Source: Gemmatimonadota bacterium
GTDB lineage: Bacteria > Gemmatimonadota > Gemmatimonadetes > Gemmatimonadales > GWC2-71-9
Direction: 5' to 3'
DNA length: 54,454 bases
Assembly (NCBI GenBank): GCA_025357945.1
Contig: JANYLJ010000044.1
Coordinates: 1-54,454 of the forward strand
Shown: in pieces, positions 7,904 through 15,980 of the stretch
Layout: every line of letters begins with the position of its first letter
How positions within the stretch are numbered: position 1 is the stretch's first letter
Position numbers and translations under genes: made by a program
Notes under the pieces: generated by a model
What the model saw: the letters and a program-made list of their open reading frames with translations, nothing else
Told to the model about the DNA's origin: nothing
Databases searched by the model: none

Positions 7904-9300
7904 ATGTCGATCGCGCGTCCCATCGAATCCAGCGCGGCCTGGCCGATCGCCTCCGACAGCGTCGGATGCGCATGGATGGCGAGGTCGATCTCTTCGACGG
8001 TGTACTCGTTCGTCCGCGCCATGACCAGCTCGCCGATCAGCTCCGATGCATGGCCGCTGACGATATGCGCACCGAGGATCTCGCCGTACTGCTTCCCCCG
8101 GATGATCTTGACGAATCCTTCCGTCTCATCGGTCGCCCTGGCACGGCCGTTGGCGGAGAACGGGAATCGGCCGACCTGGAAGTCGATCCCCTTCGCCGTC
8201 GCCTGTTCTTCGGTGAGGCCGACGCTGGCTACTTCGGGATGGCAGTACGTCACGCTCGGCACGTTGGTGTAGTCGATCGCCTTGACCGTGTGTCCGGCGA
8301 TCACCTCGGCGACGTGCTCGCCTTCGCGGGTGCCCTTGTGGGCAAGCATCGGCGGTCCGGCCACGTCGCCGACGGCGTAGACGCCCTTCACGGTCGTCTG
8401 CAGTGTCGTCGGATCCACCTGGATGAAGCCGCGATCGGTCAGCTTGACACCCACCTTCTCGAGGCCGATGTTCTCGGTGTTCACCGCGCGTCCGGCGGCC
8501 ATCAGCACTTTGTCGGCCGTCACCGATTGCGCCTTGCCGGCCACCTCGAGCTGCAACGTGACGCTGTTGTCCGTGACCTCGGCCTTCACGACCTTGACGC
8601 CCGCCAGCACGTTGATACCGCGCTTCTTGAAGCTCTTGGCGATCACGTCCGACGAATCGGCGTCTTCCACCGGCAGGATGCGCGGCAGTGCCTCGATCAA
8701 TGTGACCTGTGAACCGAAGGCGTGGAAGATGTCGGCAAACTCGGACCCGACCGCACCGGCGCCGACGATCGCGAGTGTCTTCGGCACCTGTTCCAGGAAG
8801 AGTGCCTCGTCGGAACTGATCACGGACGTCTTGTTGATCTCGAGTCCGACCTGCGGAATCCCCTTGGTGCGCGATCCGGTGGCGAGCACCACACCCTTCG
8901 TGGCCGTCAGCGTGTCGCTGCCAACCTGCACCGTCGTCGCCGACGTGAGCACGCCGGTGCCCTTGATGACGGTGACCTTGTTCTTCTTCATCAGGAAATC
9001 GGCGCCCTTGGAATTCTGGTCGGCCACCTTCCGCGAACGGCGCATGGCGACCCCGTAGTCGACCTTGACTTCGCCGACCTCGATACCGAGATCCTTGGCC
9101 TGTTTGCGGATCATGTTGGCGGTGAACGCGCTATAGAGCAGCGCCTTGGTCGGGATGCAGCCGATATTGACGCAGACGCCGCCCATCTTGTCGCGTTCCA
9201 CCAGGCCCACCGTCAGGCCGAGTTGCGAGGCGCGAATGGCGCACGGATACCCGGCGGGGCCACCGCCGATGATGATGACGTCGAACGAACTATTTGCCAC
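7900..9300 (-). CDS. lpdA: Dihydrolipoyl dehydrogenase (E3)
   Basis: FAD enzyme that reoxidises dihydrolipoyl groups of E2 with NAD+, completing the pyruvate dehydrogenase cycle. The length of 466 is typical. Seen: FAD-binding GGGPAG (12-17); the redox disulphide C43/C48 in CVNIGC followed by IPTK; an NAD-binding AIVGAGAVGSEFA; the second FAD motif VYAVGDVAG; and the C-terminal catalytic AIHAHPTLSEAI. The gene follows pdhC after 57 bases in the same unit and overlaps the next gene. It could also serve other 2-oxo acid dehydrogenases, but the context points to PDH. Confidence 0.97.
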   Translation of the reverse strand: MANSSFDVIIIGGGPAGYPCAIRASQLGLTVGLVERDKMGGVCVNIGCIPTKALLYSAFTANMIRKQAKDLGIEVGEVKVDYGVAMRRSRKVADQNSKGADFLMKKNKVTVIKGTGVLTSATTVQVGSDTLTATKGVVLATGSRTKGIPQVGLEINKTSVISSDEALFLEQVPKTLAIVGAGAVGSEFADIFHAFGSQVTLIEALPRILPVEDADSSDVIAKSFKKRGINVLAGVKVVKAEVTDNSVTLQLEVAGKAQSVTADKVLMAAGRAVNTENIGLEKVGVKLTDRGFIQVDPTTLQTTVKGVYAVGDVAGPPMLAHKGTREGEHVAEVIAGHTVKAIDYTNVPSVTYCHPEVASVGLTEEQATAKGIDFQVGRFPFSANGRARATDETEGFVKIIRGKQYGEILGAHIVSGHASELIGELVMARTNEYTVEEIDLAIHAHPTLSEAIGQAALDSMGRAIDM

Positions 9301-9357
9301 GCGATGATCTCCAGCGAGAAGTCATTTGTACCATCGTCGCCTCCGGCGACCGTGTTG

Positions 9358-10665
9358 TCACCACACCAACGCGAGCGGATTCTCGAGCATCCCCACCAGC
9401 GTCTTGAGGAACGCGGCTCCGGTGGCACCATCGATCACGCGATGATCGCAGCTCATCGTAATCCGCATCCGGCGCCGGACCGCGACCGTACCATCCACCA
9501 CCACGGCCTTCTGTCCGATGCGGCCCACGGCGAGAATCGCCGCCTCAGGCGGGTTGATGATCGCCGTGAACTCCTCGATGCCGAACATGCCGAGGTTGGA
9601 GATCGAGAAGGTCGCACCAGTGTATTCCTCCGGCTTGAGCTTCTTCTCCCGCGCTCGACCGGCGAGTTCGCGGACCTCGGCGGCGATTTCGCGGAGCGTC
9701 TTCTGGTCCGCATGACGCACGATCGGCGTGATCAGTCCCTCATCGATTGCGACCGCTACGCCAATGTGCACGTCATGCCACTGGCGCACTCGGTCGTCCA
9801 GCCACCACGCGTTGACCCACGGATGGAGCCGGAGTGCGGCGGCGGCGGCGCGGATCACGAAATCGTTGAACGAGAACTTGCTCGTTTCGTCCCGGGCCAG
9901 CAGCGCCTCGCGCGCCTCGTGGGCCCGTTCCATATCGGCTTCGGCGGTCAGGTAGTAGGTCGGTATCGGCCCGATCGACTGAACCAGGCGCTTGGCGATG
10001 GTCTTCCGCATCTGGGAGACCGGCACGTCCGAGAACGCCTCGCCGCTCGGCGCGATGGTACGAGGCGCCAACGCGACGCTCATCTGTTCGACGTCACGCT
10101 TGATGATCCGGCCTTCGGGGCCGGAGCCGGCCACGCCGGCAAGGTCAAGGCCCTTGTCAGCGGCGATACGCCGGGCAAGCGGCGATGCCTTCATGCGGCC
10201 ATCAGGACTGACCGCGCCGACAGCAGGGTCGCCACGCGGCGCATCGGTCGCCGCAGGTCCGACCGGTGCCGCGGGCGACCCTGCTGTCGGCGCGATGCGG
10301 GCAGTCGCTCCCGGTGACGCCACGCCCGGTACGCCCAGGGTGGCCTCGGTCACAACGGGTGGACGGTCCGCTCGTCGTTCCGGCGCTGGCGCTGCGGCCG
10401 GGGCGCCAGCGCCCGGAATCGCTTCGCCTGCCGCGCCGATCCACGCCACCACCGCAGCCACCGGCACCGTCGCACCCGCCGGGACCGCCTGGTTGATCAG
10501 TGTCCCCGCAGCGCGCGCCACCAGTTCCATGACGGCTTTGTCTGTTTCGACATCGGCCAGCACGTCGCCCACGGCGATGGCGTCGCCGGTGTTCTTCTTC
10601 CACTCCACGAGGCGGCCTTCTTCCATCGTGGGCGACAGCGCTTCCATTACGACTTTGGTCGCCAT
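9358..10665 (-). CDS. pdhC: Dihydrolipoamide acetyltransferase, pyruvate dehydrogenase E2
   Basis: Core of the pyruvate dehydrogenase complex; it transfers the acetyl group from lipoamide to CoA. Length 435. One lipoyl domain occupies residues 1-80, with the lipoylated K43 in DVETDKAVME. A long Ala/Pro linker follows (about 85-155), then an E3/E1-binding domain (KASPLARRIAADKG to EGRIIKRDV) and the catalytic acyltransferase domain with SCDHRVIDG near the C-terminus. The start is the ATG at 10665, 4 bases after the pdhB stop, where the lipoyl domain begins (MATKVVMEALSPTMEEG). K43 is the expected target of the LipA and LipB encoded in the same unit. A branched-chain or 2-oxoglutarate role is less likely given the adjacent E1 genes. 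Confidence 0.95.
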   Translation of the reverse strand: MATKVVMEALSPTMEEGRLVEWKKNTGDAIAVGDVLADVETDKAVMELVARAAGTLINQAVPAGATVPVAAVVAWIGAAGEAIPGAGAPAAAPAPERRADRPPVVTEATLGVPGVASPGATARIAPTAGSPAAPVGPAATDAPRGDPAVGAVSPDGRMKASPLARRIAADKGLDLAGVAGSGPEGRIIKRDVEQMSVALAPRTIAPSGEAFSDVPVSQMRKTIAKRLVQSIGPIPTYYLTAEADMERAHEAREALLARDETSKFSFNDFVIRAAAAALRLHPWVNAWWLDDRVRQWHDVHIGVAVAIDEGLITPIVRHADQKTLREIAAEVRELAGRAREKKLKPEEYTGATFSISNLGMFGIEEFTAIINPPEAAILAVGRIGQKAVVVDGTVAVRRRMRITMSCDHRVIDGATGAAFLKTLVGMLENPLALVW

Positions 10666-10669
10666 GTTG

Positions 10670-11650
10670 TCAGTTCCGGTAGCAGACCTGGTGGACGGCC
10701 GCGACGATCTTCGTCGCATCCGCTTTGGCGGCCTTCTCGAGGTGTTTGTTGTACGGCATCGGCACGTCGGCCTGGTGCACCCGGATGATCGGCGCGTCCA
10801 ACGCGTCGAATGCCTCACGCTGGATCACGTCGACCACTTCGGCGCCCACGCCGGCGAAGCCCCAGCCCTCTTCGGCGACCACGACGCGATTCGTCCTGGC
10901 GATCGACGCGAGGATCGTCTCGTGATCGAGCGGGCGAATCGTGCGCAGGTCGATCACTTCCGCATCGATCCCTTCCTCCGACAGCGTCTTCGCCGCGTTC
11001 AGGGCGGGCGCGACCGTCTTGGAATGACAGATGATGGTGACGTCGTTGCCGGCCCGCTTGATGTCCGCCCGGCCGAGCGGGATCACGTACTCGCCGTCGG
11101 GCACCTCGCCCTTCATGTTGTACAGCATCTCGCCTTCGATGAACACGACCGGGTTGTCGTCGCGAATCGCCGCCTTGAGCAGGCCCTTGGCGTCGGCCGG
11201 CGTGGCCGGCATCACGACCTTCAAGCCGGGGATGTGCGCGTACCAGCTCTCGAACGCCTGGCTGTGCTGTGCCCCGAGTTGCAGTGCCGCGCCGCCCGGG
11301 CCGCGCATCACGAGCGGGCAGCCGATCTGGCCGCCGCTCATGTAGCGGATCTTTGCCGCGGCGTTCACGATCTGGTCGATCGCGAGCAGCGCGAAGTTCA
11401 TCGACATCATTTCGATCACCGGCCGCAGCCCGACCATCGCGGCACCGACCCCGATGCCGGCGAATCCCAGCTCCGCGATCGGGGTGTCGACCACGCGGCG
11501 CGGGCCGAATTCCTCGAGCAGGCCGCGCGACACCTTGTAGGCGCCGTTGTATTCCGCGACCTCCTCGCCCATGAGAAAGACGTTCTCGTCGCGATGCATT
11601 TCCTCGCGGAGGGCCGCGTTGAGGGCGTCCCTGTAGGTGAGGACCGCCAT
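10670..11650 (-). CDS. pdhB: Pyruvate dehydrogenase E1 component, beta subunit
   Basis: Beta subunit of the heterotetrameric E1, which with the alpha subunit decarboxylates pyruvate using thiamine diphosphate. The length of 326 is normal. Typical segments are LTYRDALNAALREEM at the N-terminus, FLMGEEVAEYNGAYKVSRGL, DTPIAELGFAGIGVGAAM, the middle MRGPGGAALQLGAQHSQ, and DLRTIRPLDHETILASI in the C-terminal domain. The ATG overlaps the pdhA stop (TGATG), ensuring equimolar synthesis with the alpha subunit. Confidence 0.96.
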   Translation of the reverse strand: MAVLTYRDALNAALREEMHRDENVFLMGEEVAEYNGAYKVSRGLLEEFGPRRVVDTPIAELGFAGIGVGAAMVGLRPVIEMMSMNFALLAIDQIVNAAAKIRYMSGGQIGCPLVMRGPGGAALQLGAQHSQAFESWYAHIPGLKVVMPATPADAKGLLKAAIRDDNPVVFIEGEMLYNMKGEVPDGEYVIPLGRADIKRAGNDVTIICHSKTVAPALNAAKTLSEEGIDAEVIDLRTIRPLDHETILASIARTNRVVVAEEGWGFAGVGAEVVDVIQREAFDALDAPIIRVHQADVPMPYNKHLEKAAKADATKIVAAVHQVCYRN

Positions 11651-12672
11651 CAGGTCGTCGCCGGCGCGTACACGTCGGTCCAGAGCGCGCCGGGTTCCGG
11701 TTCGGGCGACTCTTCGGCGAACTTGACGGCGTCGGCGATTTCTTCAATGACTTCCGCCTCGAGCTTCTTGACGCTGTCGTCGTCGAGCATGCCGAGTTCG
11801 CGCATCCGCATCTCGAGCAGCACGATCGGGTCGCGCTGGCGCGAGGAGTCGAGTTCTTCCTTGCTGCGATAGGTGCCGCTCGCCGCATCCGACATCGAAT
11901 GGCCGACGTAGCGAAACGTCTTGATCTCCAGCAAGGTCGGACCCGCGCCGGCGCGGGCATGGGCCACCGCGTCGTCGGTCGCCTGCTTCACGGCGACGAC
12001 GTCCTGGCCGTCCACCTCCACACCGGGCATGCCGTAGCTGGCGGCGCGCCGGTACAACTCGGTGATCGCGGATGCGCGCTTGAGCGCGGTCCCCATGCCG
12101 TAGCCGTTGTTCTCGATGACGAAGATCGCCGGCAGCTTCCACAGCCCCGCCATGTTCAGCGCCTCATGGAACGAGCCGATGTTCACGGCCGCCTCGCCAA
12201 AGTACGTCAGCGAAACCTGGTCGGTGCCACGGTACTTCGCCGCAAAGGCGAACCCCGCACCGAGCGGAATCTGGCCGCCCACGATGCCGTGACCACCCAT
12301 GAAGTTGATCGACGCATCGAACAGGTGCATCGACCCGCCCTTGCCCTTGGAGCAGCCGGTCGCCTTGCCGAAGAGTTCCGCCATGACGGAGCGCGGCGTC
12401 ATGCCGCGGGCCAGCGCCTGGCCATGTTCGCGGTACGCACTGATGACGTAGTCGTCCGGTCGGAGCGCGGCGAGGGTTCCCACGGCGACCGCTTCCTGGC
12501 CGATATACAGGTGGCAGAACCCGCCGATCTGTCCCAGGGCATACGCCTCACCGGCCTTCTCCTCGAAGTGCCGGATCAACACCATCGTTCGCAGCCACGC
12601 GTGGTACTGGTTCGCGAACGGTGCGTCTGGGCCGCGCCGCTTTGCGCGCGCGGGGGCCTGCGTTACTTCCAT
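11650..12672 (-). CDS. pdhA: Pyruvate dehydrogenase E1 component, alpha subunit
   Basis: Thiamine-diphosphate subunit of E1. 340 residues from the ATG at 12672, where the real protein begins MEVTQAPARAKRRG; upstream in-frame residues overlap lipA. Family segments: FCHLYIGQEAVAVGTLAALR, HGQALARGM, KGKGGSMHLFD and GHGIVGGQIPLGAG. The cofactor loop reads YFGEAAVNIGSFHEALN followed by ENNGYGMGT. The family normally has GDG at the head of that motif, with the Asp binding magnesium; here it is GEA. Later parts (FRYVGHSMSDAASGTYR, EVIEEIADAVKFAEESPEPE) are standard. The gene lies 10 bases after lipA, so cofactor synthesis and complex are made together. The assignment to pyruvate rather than branched-chain substrates rests on context and overall similarity. 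Confidence 0.94.
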   Translation of the reverse strand: MEVTQAPARAKRRGPDAPFANQYHAWLRTMVLIRHFEEKAGEAYALGQIGGFCHLYIGQEAVAVGTLAALRPDDYVISAYREHGQALARGMTPRSVMAELFGKATGCSKGKGGSMHLFDASINFMGGHGIVGGQIPLGAGFAFAAKYRGTDQVSLTYFGEAAVNIGSFHEALNMAGLWKLPAIFVIENNGYGMGTALKRASAITELYRRAASYGMPGVEVDGQDVVAVKQATDDAVAHARAGAGPTLLEIKTFRYVGHSMSDAASGTYRSKEELDSSRQRDPIVLLEMRMRELGMLDDDSVKKLEAEVIEEIADAVKFAEESPEPEPGALWTDVYAPATT

Positions 12673-12682
12673 AAGTGCGTCC

Positions 12683-13627
12683 TCATTGAGCGCTCGCGGC
12701 CATCTTCTGTTCCCACGCATGGTACGACGATCTCGTCAGCGGTGATGATTGCACGTGGGTGAACCCCATCCGCCTGCCGATCTCGGCGAGTTCGTTGAAC
12801 TCCTCGGGCGTGTAATAGCGCACCACCGGCAGGTGCCCGTCCGACGGTCGCAGGTACTGCCCGATCGTCACGATGTTCACGTCGCTTCGGCGCAGGTCGC
12901 GCAGGCAGGTGACAATCTCGTCCCACTCCTCACCCATGCCGAGAATGATGCCGGACTTGGTGAGCGCGGCGGCGTTCATCGCGCGCGCTTGGGCAAGCAG
13001 TGCGAGCGCCCTGTCATACCGGCCACCTGGGCGCGCCAGGCGATAGAGTCGTTCCGCGGTCTCGAGATTGTGGTTCAGGATGTCCGGCCGGGCGTCCATC
13101 ACGATCCGGAGTGCGCGCTCCGATCCCTTGAAGTCAGGGATCAGCACCTCCACCGACGTGTCGGGCATCCGTCGCTTGATCTCGGTGATGCATCCGGCAA
13201 ACGCCTCGGCGCCGCCATTCTCCAGGTCGTCGCGATCGACTGACGTGATCACCACGTGCTCGAGCCCCATCTGCGCCACCGCGTCGGCCAGTCGCACCGG
13301 CTCGGCCGGGTCGAACGCCTTCGGTGTGCCATGGGACACGGCACAGTAGGCGCAGTTCCGGGTGCACACGTCACCCAGGATCATGAAGGTGGCGGCTTTG
13401 TGCTCCCAGCACTCGCCGATGTTGGGGCAGCGCGCCTCTTCACAGACGGTATGCAGGCCGAGCTCCCGCATCATCGTCTTGATATGGAGGTAGCTCGGTC
13501 CACCCGGGGCTTTGACCTTGAGCCAGGACGGCTTGCGTACCGGCGTGAACAACAGCGCCGGGGTGGCCGGCGGCGAGGGCGGGGATCCGGGCGTTGCGCG
13601 GGTCAGCTGGACAAGCGGTGCGGCCAC
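12683..13627 (-). CDS. lipA: Lipoyl synthase LipA
   Basis: Radical-SAM enzyme that inserts two sulphurs into the octanoyl group on lipoyl domains. Length 314 from a GTG at 13627 with GGAG 5 bases upstream; a frame reaching 13720 has unlikely N-terminal residues. Both iron-sulphur motifs are present: the auxiliary cluster CEEARCPNIGEC and the radical-SAM CTRNCAYCAV (CxxxCxxC). The C-terminal RSSYHAWEQ contains the conserved RSSY serine that ligates the auxiliary cluster. It is the promoter-proximal gene of the pyruvate dehydrogenase unit, preceded by about 130 bases without a gene. Confidence 0.97.
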   Translation of the reverse strand: MAAPLVQLTRATPGSPPSPPATPALLFTPVRKPSWLKVKAPGGPSYLHIKTMMRELGLHTVCEEARCPNIGECWEHKAATFMILGDVCTRNCAYCAVSHGTPKAFDPAEPVRLADAVAQMGLEHVVITSVDRDDLENGGAEAFAGCITEIKRRMPDTSVEVLIPDFKGSERALRIVMDARPDILNHNLETAERLYRLARPGGRYDRALALLAQARAMNAAALTKSGIILGMGEEWDEIVTCLRDLRRSDVNIVTIGQYLRPSDGHLPVVRYYTPEEFNELAEIGRRMGFTHVQSSPLTRSSYHAWEQKMAASAQ

Positions 13628-13755
13628 CCGAACTCCATATCCTGCAAAGGGTTGACATGCCGAGTCGTTCCGGCGCCAGCCCATAAAGATAGCGCGCCCG
13701 GTGAGGGACGCGCCACGCACTGCTGATTTCGGCCGGAGGGTCGGCGGCCGCGGAC

Positions 13756-14499
13756 CTACGGCGTCGCTGAAGCGCTCACTTCGGTGGTCACCTTCATCGG
13801 GATCGAGTTGCCGCCCATGTTCATGTTGGCCTGCCCGTTTCCGGTCGACCGGCCGGTCTCGCTCAATGCACCTGGCATACCGGTGACGTGGACCACGCCG
13901 GTCATCTGCATTTCAAGCTTCATCGGACCCGCGCCGACGGTCGTCGTTCCCGCCCAGGTCCCATCGGTCTGCATCCGACCGTCGTTGCCAGCCGTTGCCG
14001 TCCAGGTCGTAATTCGGGTCGACGCCGCGCTGCCCTCGGCCAAGGCAGTGTCGCTCTTCGTCGTATCCACCCAGCTCTCGGCCAGCCTGGTTGGCCGCAT
14101 GCCGGCCAGCATCAGTTCAATCCCTGGTACGAGCTGCGCCGACTGGACGCTCACCGGCGTCGCACTGATCGGGGCGTTCGCCTTGCCGTTCACGAGGTAG
14201 ACGTGAAACACTGTGCCCTGGGAGCTCGCGGTCATCGCCGGCGGCATTTGGGTGGTAAACATTCCCGCATCGAACCGGCTCGAGTCAACGACAATGCTGG
14301 CCAGCTTGCCGCCGACCGTATCGGTGATCATCACCGACACAAACCCGGAAACGGTCATCACGATGTCCTGCGCCGGCGCACCCATCGCCGAGAGATCGAG
14401 TTGTGTGCTCGTCTTTGCCACGATCGTGAAGTGCATCGGGGCGCGCACCGGCACCGGGGTCGGTCCGGCGATCAGGTGCAGCGACAGCAGCGTCAGCAT
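13756..14499 (-). CDS. Hypothetical secreted protein downstream of the anti-sigma gene
   Basis: A 247-residue protein of low complexity, rich in Thr, Ser, Ala, Gly and Met, with a short hydrophobic N-terminus (MLTLLSLHLIAGPTPVPV) that may act as a signal peptide. It looks beta-rich with repeated T/V strands and a Met/Asn-rich tail (NGQANMNMGGNSIPMKV). GGAG lies 8 bases before the ATG, and the start is 5 bases after the anti-sigma stop, so it belongs to the sigma/anti-sigma transcript. No family recognised. It could be an exported target or signal partner of that pair, but this is only a positional inference. Confidence 0.7.
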   Translation of the reverse strand: MLTLLSLHLIAGPTPVPVRAPMHFTIVAKTSTQLDLSAMGAPAQDIVMTVSGFVSVMITDTVGGKLASIVVDSSRFDAGMFTTQMPPAMTASSQGTVFHVYLVNGKANAPISATPVSVQSAQLVPGIELMLAGMRPTRLAESWVDTTKSDTALAEGSAASTRITTWTATAGNDGRMQTDGTWAGTTTVGAGPMKLEMQMTGVVHVTGMPGALSETGRSTGNGQANMNMGGNSIPMKVTTEVSASATP

Positions 14500-14504
14500 C
14501 AGCG

Positions 14505-15287
14505 TTACTCCGTTGCGAGTTTGCCGACGAACAGCACCGGCGTTGTCGGGGCGGCCGAGCCGGCCTCAGGTTCCTGCGTGATCGCGGTGGCGGCCACCGC
14601 GCCTGCCGGCATCGGCAGCTCGCGGAGGAGCGCCAGACCCGCCGCATCCGGACGGAACGTAACCGACGGAACCGGCTTGCCGTCCACGATGAACCACACC
14701 TGGTACGCCCGCCCAACCGGCAGGGTGTCAAGCAACCCTGCCGACAGCATCATCGTCCGGCGCGCCCGGTTGACGTAGACCCGGATCACCGGCTTGGCGG
14801 CACCGGTTGCGGCCAGCGTGACCGTCTCCGTGGCCGGATCGGTCAGCTGCGCGATCAGCGAGTCGCGCTGGGCCAGCGATCGGTGACCGTCGTTCACGGC
14901 GAGTTGCGCAGCCGCGGCGTCGTGGCGTGCATCCCGAAGGTCGACGGAGAGCTTGGCCACCAAGGCGAGCGAGGCGGCGAGTGCCGCGCCAAACCAGAGC
15001 GGCGCTCGCGACCGGCTGGCCGAGGCGGGGAACGGGAGTTCCTTGGCGCCGCTCGGCGCCGCCTCGGCGATCCGCGTCATCACGCGACGCTTCAGCTCCG
15101 GCGTTGGCGCCGCCGGTGTGCTCAAGGCAAGCGCGCCGAGTGTGTCGAGTGTTGCCGCCAGTTCCTTGCGCAGGTCGGCGTCGGCGTCCAAGCGGGCCTC
15201 GAACGCGGCGCGCTGTCCGTCGTCGAGTACCCCGAGGGCGTAGTCCTCGACCAGGTCGCGCAGCGGTTCGATCGGTGTGTCGCTCAT
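14505..15287 (-). CDS. Anti-sigma factor, RskA (anti-sigma-K) type
   Basis: A 260-residue single-pass membrane protein that should bind and hold the ECF sigma factor encoded just upstream. The N-terminal cytoplasmic domain starts with the typical LRDLVEDYALGVLDD helix. One membrane helix (APLWFGAALAASLALVAKL) lies near residues 95-113. The outer C-terminal domain has the RskA-type strands VIRVYVNRARRTMMLSAGLL and GRAYQVWFIVDGKPVPSVTF. There is no zinc-binding HxxxCxxC motif, as usual for RskA-like members. The ATGA overlap with the sigma gene ties their synthesis. In known members, release depends on regulated proteolysis; whether that applies here is not visible. Confidence 0.9.
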   Translation of the reverse strand: MSDTPIEPLRDLVEDYALGVLDDGQRAAFEARLDADADLRKELAATLDTLGALALSTPAAPTPELKRRVMTRIAEAAPSGAKELPFPASASRSRAPLWFGAALAASLALVAKLSVDLRDARHDAAAAQLAVNDGHRSLAQRDSLIAQLTDPATETVTLAATGAAKPVIRVYVNRARRTMMLSAGLLDTLPVGRAYQVWFIVDGKPVPSVTFRPDAAGLALLRELPMPAGAVAATAITQEPEAGSAAPTTPVLFVGKLATE

Positions 15288-15889
15288 GCCGTCCCTCCCG
15301 GTCCCAGCGGCGCGAGCAATTCCCGCAAGCGGCGCAAGCCCAGGCGCATCCGGGTTTTCACCGTTCCCAACGGCTCATCGAGGCGTTCGGCGATTTCGCT
15401 CTGCGACAGACCCTCGAAATAGGCGAGTTCAAGCGCCGAACGCTGCGGCGCGGGCAGCGTCGCGAGCGCGGCCTGCACCCGGCGGGAGCGTTCGTCGGCG
15501 AGGAGCGCCGACATTGGCGACGGCGTGGCGGTCCCCATCGCCGGTGGTGACGCGCTGACTTCGGCCTCGGCGGCGTCGTCGAGCCGGTTCCGTCGCCCGC
15601 GCGAACGCAGCAGGTCGAGCGCGCGGCTGCGCGCAATGGTGGCGAGCCACGATGCCACCGATCCGCGCTGGGCCTGGAACCGGGATGCGTCGCGCCAGAC
15701 CTGCGCGAAGGTGTCGACCACGACGTCCTCCGCGTCGGCACGCTCGCGCGTAATGCGCAGGGCGAGGCCGAGGACACCCGCCGCGTATCGATCATACAAC
15801 GTCGACATGGCCGCCTGGTCTCCGCGCATCATTGCCTCGATGAGCGGAGCATCGTCGGGTTGCGTCGGGGCGGCGGCGGTCGGTGCCAT
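15284..15889 (-). CDS. ECF RNA polymerase sigma factor (SigK-like)
   Basis: A 201-residue group 4 sigma factor. Region 2 spans about residues 26-95, with LYDRYAAGVLGLALRI and DAEDVVVDTFAQVWRD (-10 recognition and core binding). An Ala/Pro/Ser linker follows, then region 4 (LPAPQRSALELAYFEGLSQ, EIAERLDEPLGTVKTRMRLG) holds the -35-binding helix-turn-helix. Pairing with a RskA-like anti-sigma factor places it near the SigK group. The start ATG at 15889 has only a weak ribosome site (AGGAG is 16 bases away). A good housekeeping-type promoter lies upstream, so basal expression may not need autoregulation. Likely target genes include the adjacent TonB/DUF4331 module, but this is unproven. Confidence 0.94.
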   Translation of the reverse strand: MAPTAAAPTQPDDAPLIEAMMRGDQAAMSTLYDRYAAGVLGLALRITRERADAEDVVVDTFAQVWRDASRFQAQRGSVASWLATIARSRALDLLRSRGRRNRLDDAAEAEVSASPPAMGTATPSPMSALLADERSRRVQAALATLPAPQRSALELAYFEGLSQSEIAERLDEPLGTVKTRMRLGLRRLRELLAPLGPGGTA

Positions 15890-15940
15890 CTCGGGAACGG
15901 GGCCACTCCTGTGGTGATGAACGGCCTGACACGGTCCGCA

Positions 15941-15970
15941 ATATTACCGGGCCGGGAGGCACCCTCACAA
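15941..15970 (-). promoter_or_regulatory. Candidate housekeeping promoter of the sigma/anti-sigma transcript
   Basis: On the minus strand a TTGTGA box (15970-15965) is followed after 18 bases by TAATAT (15946-15941), close to sigma-70 consensus. The TAATAT lies about 50 bases before the sigma-factor ATG. The stretch is unusually AT-rich for this genome and lies just downstream of the DUF6702-like gene. Predicted by eye; no transcript data. Confidence 0.5.
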
Positions 15971-15980
15971 GCGCGTTGTA

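Noticed and set aside
6672-7973. A 433-codon frame that would extend LipB far upstream
   Set aside because: The extension overlaps the membrane-protein and lpdA genes; LipB starts at the GTG at 7439.
8722-10317. A 531-codon plus-strand frame opposite lpdA/pdhC
   Set aside because: It runs antisense through two certain genes with no start signal; shadow frame of GC-rich codons.
9992-11872. A 626-codon plus-strand frame opposite pdhC/pdhB/pdhA
   Set aside because: It crosses three genes on the other strand and is rich in Ala/Pro/Thr/Arg with no domain; typical high-GC antisense frame.
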